Below, in pieces: positions 10,593-23,500 of a stretch of DNA of 64,000 nucleotides (within the stretch, counting starts at the first letter, position 1; each line of letters opens with the position of its first letter). Under the pieces are notes generated by a model. It was not told the DNA's origin. It saw nothing but the letters and a program-made list of their open reading frames with translations, and ran no database searches. A program made the translations under genes and the position numbers. Source of the stretch: Populus alba (taxonomy: Eukaryota > Streptophyta > Magnoliopsida > Malpighiales > Salicaceae); assembly GCF_005239225.2 (NCBI RefSeq), contig NC_133290.1, positions 14,020,204-14,084,203 of the forward strand, given 5' to 3'.

Positions 10593-12938
10593 ATGGACAA
10601 AATTGAAGAAGATATTGCAGCAAAAAATGGCAATTTGGAAGAGAGCTCAAGTACAAAAGATGGTTCAATTTGTGGGTATGAGTCCCTTCACCACCTTCTA
10701 AGTGTCAATCTCAAGCCTCATCTATACAAGGTAACTTTTCCTTTCTCTGTTTTTTTTTTTGTGTGTGTGTGTGTGTTTTCTTATTGAAGTTTGAGCAAAT
10801 TTTGATGGGTTAGTTTACTGATTAGCCTATCTGGGGTGGTTATATCTTTGGTGGATTAGAAAATTTTGATGGGTGAGACAAATAAATCTCTCATCTTTCA
10901 CTGATTTTATTTAGTTGTTTTGTAGGACTGTTTATTTTTCTGTTTAACTGAGTCTGTAGCTGCAAAGAAAACTTTATGGCTATAGTAGGGGATTTACCTC
11001 TTTTGCTGGAGATGGGATGAGTTCTGTCACTTGTGTGATTTTTAATGTTGTGATTTTATAGGGTTTGATTACATTTGAATTCCATGTTGATTTACTGACT
11101 AATTGTAAGAAACTTGTGAATCATTAAGGTTGACTGGAAATCTTATGATGTTTGGTACATATGTTTCAGGAAGTCAGTCGCTTGCTTATTGGACTGAATT
11201 GCGGAAAACCTCTAGAGCTTATTGCTCTCCCGGAATCTGCAAAAGCCCTCTCTTCGAAACATGATTTTGACCTCCAGGTAGGTGCTTGTCCCACCTTTTG
11301 TTGTAGCATTTAATGCTGAATCTTTTTGAAGAATTAAGTTCCCTGTTCAATATATATAAATAATTTGTCTTTGGGCATTACGTAGATGGTTAGAACAGAT
11401 AATTTAGTTCTTGGTCCTAAACAACGTGCTAGAAATGGTCGTGCTGGTAATTTGGAGCTAACACTAATTATAGGCCTCACTTGTTTGGATGGGACAGATG
11501 ATCAGTTCAATGCTTGAACTGTCACTTAAGTTTTCTTCCCATTCTAAGACGGAACCTTTAAATCTTTGATACTAGGTTATTGATTTTTCTGAAACTTAAA
11601 TCATTAAAATTTTCAGGCCTTTTCCTTTGATGCTGACAAGGAGTTGGTGCGAGAACCTCGAGTAGTCAGGGTGGGTCTCATTCAGAACTCTGTAGCTCTT
11701 CCAACAACTGCCCCCTTATTGGACCAAAAAAGAGCTATCTTTCAGAAATTGAAGCCAATCATTGATTCTGCAGGTGCTTCAGGAGTCAACATATTATGCT
11801 TACAGGTAAGCTGAGACATGAGGTTTAAACTGATTTTGATGATTATTGTCCGTTGCATTCTGAAAAATATGATGTTATTGCTCTTATAATTATAACCCAG
11901 GAAGCATGGATGATGCCATTTGCATTTTGTACCCGGGAGAAGAGGTGGTGTGAATTTGCAGAGCCTGTTGATGGGGAATCAACACAGTTTCTTCAGGAAC
12001 ATGCACGGAAATACAACATGGTCATTATAAATCCAATTCTTGAGAGAGATGTTAATCATGGAGAGACTCTCTGGAACACTGCTATTATAATTGGAAATCA
12101 TGGAAACATAATTGGCAAGCATCGGAAGGTAATTCTCATGCTATTTGTTTCTGTGTTATGTTGTTCCTGCTGTTCCTTTTCAAAACATTATGATTTTGCA
12201 TTTTACAGAACCATATACCTAGAGTCGGTGATTTCAATGAAAGCACGTATTACATGGAAGGAAATACCGGGCATCCTGTGTTTGAGACGGCTTATGGAAA
12301 GATTGCTGTCAATATATGTTATGGGAGGCACCATCCATTGAATTGGTTAGCATTTGGCCTGAATGGTGCAGAGATTGTTTTCAATCCTTCTGCAACTGTT
12401 GGTGAACTCAGCGAACCAATGTGGCCTATTGAGGTTAATACCAGTTTGCTGTGTTTCATGCTTAGAATGTGTGCAATAGTTCGAGTTTTTGTTCTTGTTG
12501 GACAAATTGAACTTCCAAAAGTCAACATGTTGCTTATCACTGGTCACTGACATACGACTGATGGTTTTGCAGGCTCGTAATGCTGCCATAGCAAACAGCT
12601 ACTTTGTTGGGTCAATCAATCGCGTTGGAACTGAGACATTCCCTAATCCATTTACTTCTGGCGATGGGAAGCCACAACATGCAGATTTTGGGCATTTCTA
12701 CGGGTCTAGTCATTTTTCAGCTCCAGATGCTTCCTGCACACCCTCCCTCTCACGTTACAAGGATGGATTATTGATCTCAGACATGGATCTAAACCTCTGT
12801 AGGCAGCTGAAAGACAAGTGGGGATTTCGGATGACTGCTCGGTATGAGTTATACGCTGACTTGCTTGCCTGTTACTTGAAGCCAGACTTCGAGCCCCAAG
12901 TCATCTCCGATCCCCTGTTACATAAGAAGTCTCTGTAA
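10593..12938 (+). CDS. PYD3: Beta-ureidopropionase (beta-alanine synthase)
   Basis: Hydrolyses N-carbamoyl-beta-alanine to beta-alanine, CO2 and ammonia, the last step of reductive pyrimidine catabolism. Six exons: 10593-10730, 11170-11277, 11617-11805, 11901-12128, 12209-12433 and 12573-12938, giving 417 aa, the family length. It is a carbon-nitrogen hydrolase of the nitrilase superfamily. The catalytic triad is visible: Glu146 (LQEAW), Lys221 (HRKNHIP) and Cys258 (NICYGRHHP). The family hallmarks [30 protein letters not shown] and NRVGTE are all intact. The ATG at 10593 is the first in frame after a short leader. Intron 1 begins with a poly-T/(GT)n tract at about 10750-10775. Nothing appears damaged. 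Confidence 0.95.
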
Positions 12939-14929
12939 CTCTCAGGAGTTGAAACTTGCAATCTGTGAAAAATACAAGCTGTCGCTGGATTGTATCTTGA
13001 ATCATCATCTGAAATAAAGAATTCATGTTTGTAAATATTCATACACCTTTTATCTGTTGATGAACTGAGGATTGAATGACAATAAAAGAAGTTGAACAGA
13101 CCCTTATGGGACTGATGATGAGAAGAATAACCAGCATGAATGGCTGAGATTGCTCATAAATGGCTGTGAATAGACAATCAAATGAGTTGGGATTATGAAA
13201 AAAAATCGTTTAATTGTTGACTGGTGTTTTCAAAAGTAGTTTTGAAACTCGGTCTGGTCTGGCTCTGCAGGTTGGCTATGTAGATTGGTCCAGGTTTAAG
13301 AAAAAAAAAAAAAAAAATCCTAGTTGATCTGGTGGGTTGACCCAGTTCAAGATCTAATTTAAATATATTAATATTTTTTTGTTTTTTATTTACTAAAATA
13401 ATATTATATTTTTTATTTACTAAAATAATATTATTTTAATTTAAAAAAATTAACTCGACAAATCTAGTAACTAATCAAGATCTGGAATCCAAATCTTAAA
13501 CAGACCGGCCACCAAGCCTGATACTAAAACTATGCTTTCAAATGACTGAAAGGATGCTTTCTCTCTCGTGATTGAAGAATCATGATCAAGTTTAAACAAT
13601 AGTCAAATATCATGTGCCTTGTATTGATCTACGTTATTATATAAATAAGAACTGATTCGTTGAGCTCTCCTTTCAAAGAACTTGGTTTTGTACCAATCGA
13701 CCTTTTCTTAGTTTAATGCCTGTGTTCTACCTCTCAAGACTGTCGGATCTGACAAGGGTTTGGATAGTTGAGTCAATTCAATTAATTTTATGAAAATAAC
13801 AGCATTTTATTTTATTTTTTTCTTACAAAAGATTGATCCAATATTATCAAATCAATTGAATATAACCAAGGTAACTAATAATTAAAAAATTAAAAACTCG
13901 ATCAGACTTAATAGATTTAGTTATGTCAATATTTTATTAGATTTAATTAAAAACTTAATCTAAATTATGTTTTATGTCTTTGATTTTTCAAGTTAATCTA
14001 TACATCAAATCAGGTTTAATAAATTTTTATTTAACTTTATATTTAGTGATGCTTTGTTTTTATGCATAAAGAAGAAAATTAAAGAAAATAAATCTAAAGT
14101 TACAAATAGTTTCTTTAGTTTTCAAATGAGTGTTTGGGAGTATAGTAACTCATATTTTTAAATAAGTTTTAAAAGTATATATCACTTGAAAAAAAGACAA
14201 TTTAATTTTTTTTAGTATTTTTTAATAAAATATTATATAAAAAAAAAAATTAAAAATCATTTTAATTTATCTTCAAGTGAAAATTATAATTAATCCCATC
14301 ACCTTGTGTGAGTGTGCATGCATGTTTTGGTGTTTTTGGTTGAGAATTATGGTTAAGAACTGTGTGAAGATGGGAAATTTGGGATTAGGAAGTAAAGCAT
14401 TACTCTCTTTTTTCAGGCTATGTAGTTTATTTTTTGAATTGGGAAAATAGAAACTTTGTGTTCAACTTGGTTATATGAAAGTGATATCTGATTGACTTGT
14501 TGTATTGCATATGTGCATGTGCTGATGTTTTTATTGGTGTGAATTGTGGTTGGGAATTGTGAAAAGAAGGGATCTTTGAGACTGGGAAGTGCAGTGTGTT
14601 GGATTTAGGGGAATCTGTGCTTGCTGGAAATGTAGGTGCCCTCTGATTTTCCTGGAATGCATTAGAAGGTACTGATACTTCAAATTAGAAAGGTTGAAAC
14701 ATTGGATTTTTGAAAAGATCAGAACTTTACACTTGACCTTTTCAATTCTTTTTCAAAATTTCTATGATCCAAATGGGAAATAAAAAGATTTGGCAAGCGA
14801 AAAACATAAACTGACGGTAGTTCTTGCTGTTTTGTGTGATTAGCAAGCAAACTGTGATGGAGGGAACGCAACTTTATATAGATTAAGATTTTTCTTTTAA
14901 ATGCTGAAAAATTCTCTCCTGCCTTGCAG
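12939..14929. other. Intergenic spacer with degenerate repeats
   Basis: The first 100 bp are the likely PYD3 3' UTR (AATAAAG near 13014). At about 13230-13520 lies a repeat-like stretch with GGTGGGTTGACCCAG, interrupted by poly-A. At 14305-14400 and 14510-14596 a roughly 90-bp segment is duplicated with divergence (TTGGTTGAGAATTATGG vs GAATTGTGGTTGGGAATT), period about 205 bp. The stretch just before 14930 may be intron-derived flank of the EXECUTER-like fragment. Confidence 0.4.
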
Positions 14930-15222
14930 TTGCAATTAGGCAATGCTGTAAACAGAGAGGATTATGAAGGTGCTGTTAGGCTTAAAGTGGCAATTGCAGC
15001 TGTAGCAACAAATGATACTGTTGGCAGAGTGATGTCGCTGCTGAATGTGAGTAATTCAACTTGTAACTCTGGTTTTCGTAAGGAGTAAAATGCTGAAATT
15101 TCTTCTGTTAACCAGTCTTCTTGTTTTCTTGGGGGGCCTGATTCAGAGAGCATTAGAACAAGAGCATCGCCTGGAGGCAGCTTTCTTACGAGATAATACT
15201 GGTGCTTGTTGCTGCATCTGAT
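14930..15222 (+). pseudogene. EXECUTER1/2-like gene fragment (UVR region)
   Basis: Two exon-like pieces with intact splice signals: 14930-15046 (after TTGCAG, before GTGAGT) and 15147-15222 (after TTCAG). Joined, they read QLGNAVNREDYEGAVRLKVA, NDTVGRVMSLLN, then RALEQEHRLEAAFLRDNTGA. This matches my knowledge of the UVR-like motif of EXECUTER proteins, chloroplast proteins in singlet-oxygen signalling. The conserved reading breaks after DNTGA and reaches TGA three codons later; the large first exon and all later exons are absent from the window. The small overlap with frames in the other direction is meaningless. It is most likely a transposed or segmentally duplicated fragment. The family call is from memory. 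Confidence 0.55.
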
Positions 15223-15790
15223 ATGTGTTTTTTCTCAAGCTGTGTTCCATTTTTTTTTTTTTAATATTGTGATAGCTATTGTGGTTATGATTTGAAAAAA
15301 ATTATTTTAAATTAAGGTTAGTTTATAAAAATATATACTCGCCCTAGCTGCTTACAAGGGTAATGGTAAAGAATTCTGAAACCCCTGGAAAATCAGGGAG
15401 AGCTCTGTTGAGTAGCAACTTGAATTTGCATGGAATTCTGAAGGGTAGGAAAATTATTGCGTTTGGGACTTTTTTTTATGATTAAAGGCATGTTTCTGTT
15501 TTTACATTAAATTAATGTTTTTTTTATTTTAATTGGCTGGTATTAAAAGTTTTAAAAAATAATTTAATAAATTTTCAAGCAAAAAAAAAACACTTTTAAA
15601 AAGTATTTTCACCATTTATTATTAAAGAGCTTACGCGTCTGTTCCGGAGCAGAAAAAGTCTTTAGGTACATGCATTATTATATTGTGCAGAAGAAATACA
15701 GGCATGGTCTGCTAATAGCTAATCACATGAGAATGTACAGGCTCCGAACACCACCTCCATTGTTGCTAACTAGAGGTGAGGTGATGGGAT
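15223..15790. other. Spacer with an AT-rich element fragment
   Basis: About 15495-15605 resembles the AT-rich family A on the minus strand. The last 100 bp before 15791 are the likely 3' UTR of the minus-strand nicotinamidase gene. Confidence 0.4.
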
Positions 15791-17646
15791 TCATGGTTTC
15801 TTTGGTGTAACCAGTGACACCTCATTTGCTATTATGGCTCCCCTTTCCTTTGCCATGTAAAGGCCCATATGATGCATCAGCTCCTGCAAAGATAAACCAT
15901 AAAAAATAAAATAAAAAAGTAAAGATTTGAGAGTGAGGACTGGTGGGTGGTTTCTTCTATATTAATGGAGTGTTCAAGTCTCTTTGATGGTGAAACTAGA
16001 TGCTCGTTACCTGGGGATGAGATAGGGCACCTTTGGTGTTTCTTGCAACATGAAGAGGAACATCGAAGGTAGCACAGCCACGGGAATACACTATTACATC
16101 CTCCAGAGGGGCTAGAAATCCACGGTTTCTGGCAGATATTGTTGAACAGACAAAATCCAGCACACAGATGTCTGTGCATATGCCCACCACCAATATCTGC
16201 ATTCAACAGATCACATAAGTTGCATACGATCTTTTTTAAGCTTTTGTTTGCGTCATTGTGATTAAAAACATGCAAGAATGATGGCCACAGGTTCCCTTTA
16301 TAGTGAACTTGTGAACTATATCATGACTTGTAGTGGACTTACAGCTTTTATATGATTGTTCTTCACCCAATCTACGAAAACATTGGAGCCATCATCCTCG
16401 ATTGAGCCCAAGAATCCATCAAAGCAATCTTTGCGTCGGATTGTAACATTTGGCTCATTCTCTATCCATTGCAGTGCTGCATTTTATGGAACAAAGCAGC
16501 ATACATAACTTCAGAACTATATCACCTTGTCAATTGCCCTCTTTTCCAAGGATCTAGAGGAAAGCAGATGCTCGTAGAAATTAATTCTTGATTATTGGAA
16601 AGAAAACGTATTAAGAGAAACTAAATACCAGGAACCAGCTTGGATTCATCCGTGCCAGCAATACAATGAGGGGGGTATGGTTCCTCGGGCTTGTTAGGTT
16701 GATGAGAATCAAGGAATGCCAGAACAGGCAGTTTCTTGTCACAGAACAACCTGGCCAGCCTTGCTGATTCATTGATCATTCCTGTAATCTGCCTGTTGGG
16801 TTCTCTCGGAGCCTGTAAACCAGATATGTAACACTGAGCATGAAAGAGCTAAAAAAGTAAATAGCTATTGGTTATATACAGTCATGTGGAGTAGTTAGGA
16901 TTAAAAATGTTTAAACTACCAGATTTCCAGCATCAGTACTGCAAAAGCCATTGATGACATCCACAAGAGCAAGACCAGCTACATCATCCCCTGGCAAAAC
17001 CAGACTCTTGCTCGAATGGAAGCTCATTTTTCAAAACATCTATGCTTTGAGACAGCAAGTTTTTATCAACTACCAGCACAGAAACTGAATTCCACATTCA
17101 AGGGATTTTATCTTCTTTGGTGTTCAAGAACAAATATATGGAGTGCAGACCATATTATGGACAATCACAGGCATAACCCTCGTATTACACAAAAGGTCTG
17201 ATAAAAAGGATGGATCCATGCATTCTAACCAACAAAATTCCATAACATGAATTTCATCTTTCTTGATTTGATTGTATAGTTTCAACTTCCAACTGTCATT
17301 AATGCTATAAATTGGTATTTATTCAGTGGGAAAAAATAGGATAAGGGCATAGTATATTGGCTTCCCTTGGTAGGTTTACAGCAAGAAAGGTTTTAATGTA
17401 TACATAGTCTAGTTTAAGCACACACAGCAAGAAAAAATGAAACAAGGCACCTAATTATAGAGCCATGAGAACATGTAATAGTCAAGAATGGAGAGATTCA
17501 GTTACCAGATTTCCAGCACCAACAGAGCAAAAACCATTGATGATATCCACAAGAACAAGACCATTCACAACATCTTCGGGCAAACCCACAGACTCCTGCT
17601 CGAGAGGCAGTTCATTTTTCAAAAGATCAACAGTTTGGGACACCAT
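15791..17646 (-). CDS. NIC1: Nicotinamidase (NIC-type)
   Basis: Converts nicotinamide to nicotinic acid in the NAD salvage pathway. Five exons: 17646-17506, 16812-16629, 16476-16343, 16196-16011 and 15883-15791, giving 245 aa, matching plant NIC proteins. It belongs to the isochorismatase-like hydrolases. The catalytic residues are visible: Asp34 (LVDIINGFC), Lys124 (IRRKDCFDGF) and Cys164 (GICTDICVLDF), with the metal-site region DSHQPNKPEEPYPPHC. The ATG at 17646 is the only start that gives an intact first exon. Intron 1 contains a second, defective copy of that exon (separate entry). The gene ends with a short tail after GAIIANEVS. The protein should be cytosolic, with no targeting peptide seen. 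NIC1 is used as a family symbol; other paralogues cannot be excluded. Confidence 0.9.
16920..17058 (-). pseudogene. Decayed duplicate of nicotinamidase exon 1
   Basis: This stretch aligns over its whole length with NIC exon 1 (17646-17506): both contain GTTTTGAAAAATGA-type sequence, GTCATCAATGG-type sequence and GCTGGAAATCTG followed by a GT donor. It is 139 bp against 141 bp, and a 2-nt loss near the middle shifts the frame. The start codon is TTG instead of ATG. Splicing of this copy to exon 2 at 16812 would be mechanically possible but would not give NIC protein. It is an exon-scale tandem duplication inside intron 1. Confidence 0.75.
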
Positions 17647-20503
17647 TTTTTTCTTGTTTCACTGCCACAAAAGCAAGAACAAAAGTGAAATGAATGAATC
17701 TTTCTTTGAACTTCAAAGTTATGACATATGTAGACTTTTTGGACAGCAGAATCTGGACGTCATATATTAACTAATTAATTAATTAGTCAATACTCTATAA
17801 CACAGGGGAAAAGTATCCCGCATGTTTGTTTTTTTAATATTTTTTTTGTTTTACATATATTTTTTCCCAAAATTGATTTTTTTTTATTATTATTATTTTT
17901 TTCAGAATTTAATTATGTAATTTTTTAAAAAAAATATATAAATTGCTATAATATTTTTTTATATGATTTTTTTATGATTTTTTTGAAAAATATATTTTTT
18001 ATCGATTTTATATTTTTATATTAAACTGATTAAAATTTTAATTTTATAAATTTTTTTATAAATTCATATAAACATATCACAAGTTAACGGCATTGCAGGA
18101 ACATGAAATCTAGTGTGCAAGTGTACATAGGTTGCCGGTTATCATTAAGGGACAAGTCAAAAAGGTATTTGATTTAGATAAACAAAAACATGCATGTCCT
18201 TCCAACTGAATTTCCCATTTCCCAATATATTATTATCAGCTATCTTATCTTATCTTATCTTATCATATCATATCAAGCACTCCCACAGCAAAATTATTGG
18301 ACCCTAATCCAACCAAGCTACGGTTCAATATTTATGTGGGTTAATCTAAATTAATATAAAATAATATTATTTTAAAAAAATAAAAAAGACTAACAATGTT
18401 TAAAAAAAAATATCAAACGCAGTTTTGACTGGAATTTAACAAAGTTAAGGATTAATCAATAAAAAAAATAATTTTTATATAGTTTAATTTAAAATTTAGC
18501 TTGAGTTATATTTTCACTAGTAAATTTACCATGTTTATTAATAGATTTGGGATATATTTAAAGCTGATTTAGTATTATAGTAGCTATTACTTTTTTAAAG
18601 TGTTTTTTATTTAAAAATGCATTAAAATAATATTTATTTTATTTTTTAAAATTTAGTTTTGATATTATCACATCTAAACAATTTAAAAATATCAAAAAAT
18701 ATATTAATTTAAAATAAATAAATAAATAATTTCAAAACACTTTTAGGATATTAATAATTCTGCCTATAACCCCTCACCCCTGCCAACAATTTACAAACCT
18801 AAACGCAAGAGTGCATTACTGTATAATAGTGGTCCTAACCTTTTAGGTCCAGTTTTGGATTGTTGAAAACGGTTTACATATATATATTAAAATAAATTTT
18901 AATTTTTTAAAATTTTATTTTTAATATTAATAAATTTTGATGATCTAAAATCATATAAAAATAATTTAAAATAAAATATTTTTTAAACATAGAAACAAAC
19001 ACACTCTTAATAATTTTCTTTGATCTATTTATTTGTAACGTATAACTATGTATAAATAAAAACATAAATTCCATTTGATTAATTATAATGCTTTTAAATA
19101 GATTATAATATCTTTAAATTATTTATATGATATTCTTTTCATTTTTTTAACTATGCTATTTTTTCTGTATTATTTTTTTTTTGTAATATTTAATCTTGTG
19201 TTTTCCATATAACATATTTGATAGGCTTTTTTATATATAATTTCTCTTTTTATAGCACTATTTTATTTTTATTTTTATGCCAACACAATTATAGAATAAC
19301 CTTTGATTTTAGATGTACATCAAAACACCATATAATCCCCTTTTTTCCCTCAATCCACCATAGAAAAGAAATTTCTTTATTTACATAGTTTTTAGATTAT
19401 GGGTTTTGATTTTATAGTATATTCAATGCAATGCAAAACGAAAACAAAAAACATGAACATATTACTCAACAATCCCTCTAAATCTGAAAAACAAAATAGA
19501 CTTTCTTCATTTCTATAATATTATTTAGCTATTAGAAATAAAAGATTTTGAACAATTCATTTTTTAAATATTTGAAGTTGTAGATTTTTTAAAAAAATAT
19601 AATTGATGAATAGAGTAATTAATATAATAATATTTACCAAAACTGAAGGCAGCACACGCCTAAAAACTAATTCCATGAATATTTTAAATCTTATCTTGAT
19701 TCATGCTAAAGGGAATTTTTATAGGGATGCAAACATGAAATTGCCTGCTCTTGACAACCAAAAAAGATCACTCGTGTTGTCTTACTCAAATAGTAAATGA
19801 GTTTATATTTTTGGTTAAGTTCAAATCCATGAATAGATTTGGTCCATCCAGAAACTTAATCTTGGAAAATCGACATTTGGTCCTCAAGACAAATACCCTC
19901 CTGCTTCTTCACCATCACGACACTGCTGCTTAAATTTTATTCCATGGATAAAGAACTAACCCTAATTGCTTCATGTTTGCTTGGAATCACAAAGCACTCG
20001 TGTCTATCAGGCCAGCCCATAGTGTTCCTTTGAAAGTCAGATTTTATTTTATTTTATTTTATTTTTAGTTAATGAGATCATTAGATGAATAAGGAAAATA
20101 GGACTTTTACAGAAAGCTTTGCAAGTAGGTTGCTATGAACCCAAAAGAAAACATCACCAAAAATCTTGGCAGCCCATAAACGCAAAGCAGAAACTTTGGG
20201 CAAAAACAGGCATCTACTATGATACTACAAACACCAATACACCGTCGCCAGCCCTAGAACCAGATTCAGCTAAAAAACAAACTTGAAACTCAAGCAAGAA
20301 ATCTTGCTCTCACTCACAGAAGCGGATTCTACAAGAGAAGTAGCTCGAAATCTAGACTGAGCATGGCATAAATCACTGGCAACAACACTGACAAAAGCAA
20401 CACTAAAACACTCTTTACACGAATTGACCTTAATAGAGAATAGCAAACCTCAGACTTCATTTAGTACAAGCAAGCTGCTCTTATGAGCACAGCCATTTCA
20501 ACT
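17647..20503. other. AT-rich intergenic region
   Basis: No gene seen. It contains a (TTATC)n microsatellite at 18241-18275, an (ATTTT)n tract at about 20041-20068 and the AT-rich elements listed separately. The 19600-19930 ORFs lack any domain or codon bias. The last 300 bp are probably the 3' UTR and flank of NUF2. Confidence 0.45.
18572..19010 (+). repeat. Two AT-rich MITE-like elements, family A
   Basis: One copy spans about 18572-18765 with AAAGTGTTTTTTATTTAAAA near its start and TTTCAAAACACTTTTAGG near its end, an imperfect inverted pair. A second, shorter copy lies at about 18860-19010 (TATATATTAAAATAAATTTT). Confidence 0.5.
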
Positions 20504-23500
20504 TCAACTGTTAGCACACTGCAGCAAAGGCTCTATGGAGTTCTTGTATTTTTTAAACTGCATCCAACCGAGCAAAAGCATAGACACAAATTCAGTTTAG
20601 CAATCACAAAAAGAAATCAGTTCCTAGTCAATTTGAGAAAATTGTTCATATTAATTCGATAACAAGCAAGCACACAGAAATTCATCAATGGAATCAAAGG
20701 CAGTTCACCTGTTCAGCAATCTCTTCACGTTTGCTAACTAGCTTTTGAACTTTAGCGGCACCAGATTCATTTACCATGTTAGTCTTTGAAGTTATGGCAT
20801 CCACCTATTAATGGAACAAAAGAAACTTAGGTAATATCGAACTACTTCAGATCAATATGTGTTGGTTTAGCATTATGTATAAATGTACCTCTGACAATAC
20901 AGCTTCAACCCTCCTCTGTCTTGCTTCTAGATCATGCCTCTTGGATTCCACCTCCGACTTAATAGTATTATATTCTTTAGTAGCTTCCTCACACTTCATA
21001 GCTCTTTCTTTCTCTAACAGCTTTTTTAACTCATTCAACTGTTGTGCTGGGAAAGGCAGAATATGCTATCTATCAGCTCCAAAGCATTCATTCAAATATA
21101 AAGACACCAAATTAACTCAAGTTTCATAAGAATTTACCTTTCATTTGTAGTTCAACCAGTTTGGCATCAAGTGACTTATCCATCAGTCCATCGTCACTGA
21201 GCTTAGCTTTTAAAGCCTTATAGTCTTTTTCGATGGATTTGGCAGAATTTACCTATCAAAATTGGAAATTACATCCTGAGGATTCGGGAATTACATTCAG
21301 TCATTGCCTAACTAAACAGATAGTATGCTTTTGGAATATGCAGAGCCTGTTGCGTTGCACCATAAATTAATACTATAAACAGATAGCACTCAAAAGCCTA
21401 TATGGGGCGCTAAAAGAAAATAAAAAGCAATCTGCGTGATTAGGTGTTTATTGATATTATAATAAGATATCATTTTCCTCTTGGTGGTCATAGAGTATTC
21501 TAAATGAAGCTGTTAGACCAGAATACTGAATCGCAGAGGACAAAAAAGTAGTCGTGTGCTCACTTGTTCATGGATTGCCTGCATCTGATCGAAGTGCTTT
21601 GACATTTTCCTAAGAGCCTGAGAGTAGAACTTAAAGATATCAGTAAAACTTTGTGTAGCTGATTATAAGAATCCAGTAAAAAATTGTTTAGCTGATTATC
21701 CAACAGGCTAGACACAGGAAACAACATTGAAGTAAAATAGATTTGACAACAGCAAATGTAATGCTAAATCCAAAAGGAATAAATGGTTGAAACCTAATAG
21801 TTTCAAGAACCGCATCCCGTGTAGCATTTGAAAAAGAAATAAATAATTTGGAAGTTGAACAAAGCCTATAGAGCTCAAATCTCATTCCATTCAAAATCAT
21901 TTATCCAAATGAAATATCAAATTTTAGAGTCTACCTCGAGCAATCTCACAATATCAACAATTAGAAAGTCAGAAACTTCTCGGAAAACAAATATTTATAA
22001 AAAATAATGCAATGAAATTAGATTGCATTTTCATAAATATGTAATAAGCAAACTCCAATAGGCTAGCCAAGTTTAGCAACCCCTGAAGGTAACATATTAG
22101 TTACCTTTGTATAAACCTCAAGGACAGCAGTCTTAGCCTCAAAGGACTGCATTGCTAATCTTTCAGCATTCCTTGCCTCTTCTCGAACTGATTTCTTCTC
22201 CTCCAAAGCCCTCTTTTAGCCCATGCAAGGATTGTTATTTGCAAGTCAAAAAGGGATCCAAAAGGAAAATAAAAGCATGCAAATAATGAAAACAACATTG
22301 ACAAAGTGTAGGGTGCTGCATAAAAAAAAAGGAACTAAGAATCTTCGAAAAGACATTTTCTCATTTGTTCATGAGATTGAGGAGGCGTAAATAACCACCG
22401 TGCTGGGCCATGTATCTAATCAAATAAAGGAGGAGCTTATTGGTTGGAACTCTCATAAAAGTAGGACGGGTTAAACTAAATACTAACAGAGCAAGCAAAG
22501 TTAGCCAGGTGAGGGCAGGAGCAGGTGGCTTACTGCATGATTATAATGGTGCATGGGTGGCTGGGTTTGTGGCCAATGTGGGTCAATGAGATGCTATAAG
22601 GGCAGAACTGCCAGGTGTTTTTTATGGGTTTGGAGTTAGCTCGTCAAAGAGATTGCAAATACATTGAGCTGGAAGTGACGTGGTCTACCATGCTTTACAA
22701 TGGCAACAAGGTTTTCTGCAATCAGACCCCTCCATGCAGTAGTTTAATCCTTTGAGAAGTTTTCCCTGGGAAATCAGTTTAACTCACACTTATCTGGAGG
22801 GAAATAGACCTACTCCCACATATTTGGTGACTTAGGAAACTATTTTTATCAATTCCAAAATCATGATCTAAAGCCACTCCAAATTCCTCCGAGGCAAGGA
22901 TTGCCATTTTGTATAACCAGTGAATCATATCATGCCTTACTAATTTACACCATTATAATGTAGAGTAAGGCCATCCCTCCACAGTTGACTGTGGCTCCTA
23001 TAGTTAAATAAACTTCACTAGAGCATGCATTATAAATTTTGGACATTTCAAGTGCCAGTGTTTGAATAAGTGGACTTTAATATGAAGAAGAAAATACACC
23101 TGTAATTTATCCGGTGATTGAACAATTTTTGAACGTAAATTCGCATTCTCTTGAACACTTTGTACCAGGTCAAACTCGGCCCTTGAAATCTGAAAAAACA
23201 AAACAAAAGCTTAACTATCAACAACAGCCCCTATGATGACTCCCTGTAACTAAGCACTCGGAATAAATACCTATCTGTAAGGTAATCCTATATATACACA
23301 CATGTTCAAAAGATTTACTGGTATTATGATATCATTTTCCTCTCGGCCTTCGAAATCCGAATAATAAATCAAAAGATGCACTATATGTAAGGTAAGTACA
23401 CATGTTCAAAGTGTCAACCCACATGATTAACATAAAAAGATGTTTTTGTTATCATTCAATGTGATATAACATGATAATATCATGGCGAAGCACAAGATAG

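Noticed and set aside
14182..14279. Inverted CACTTGAA / TTCAAGTG arms around an AT-rich stretch
   Set aside because: Eight-base arms at this distance are expected by chance in AT-rich DNA; no duplicate copy or target duplication seen.
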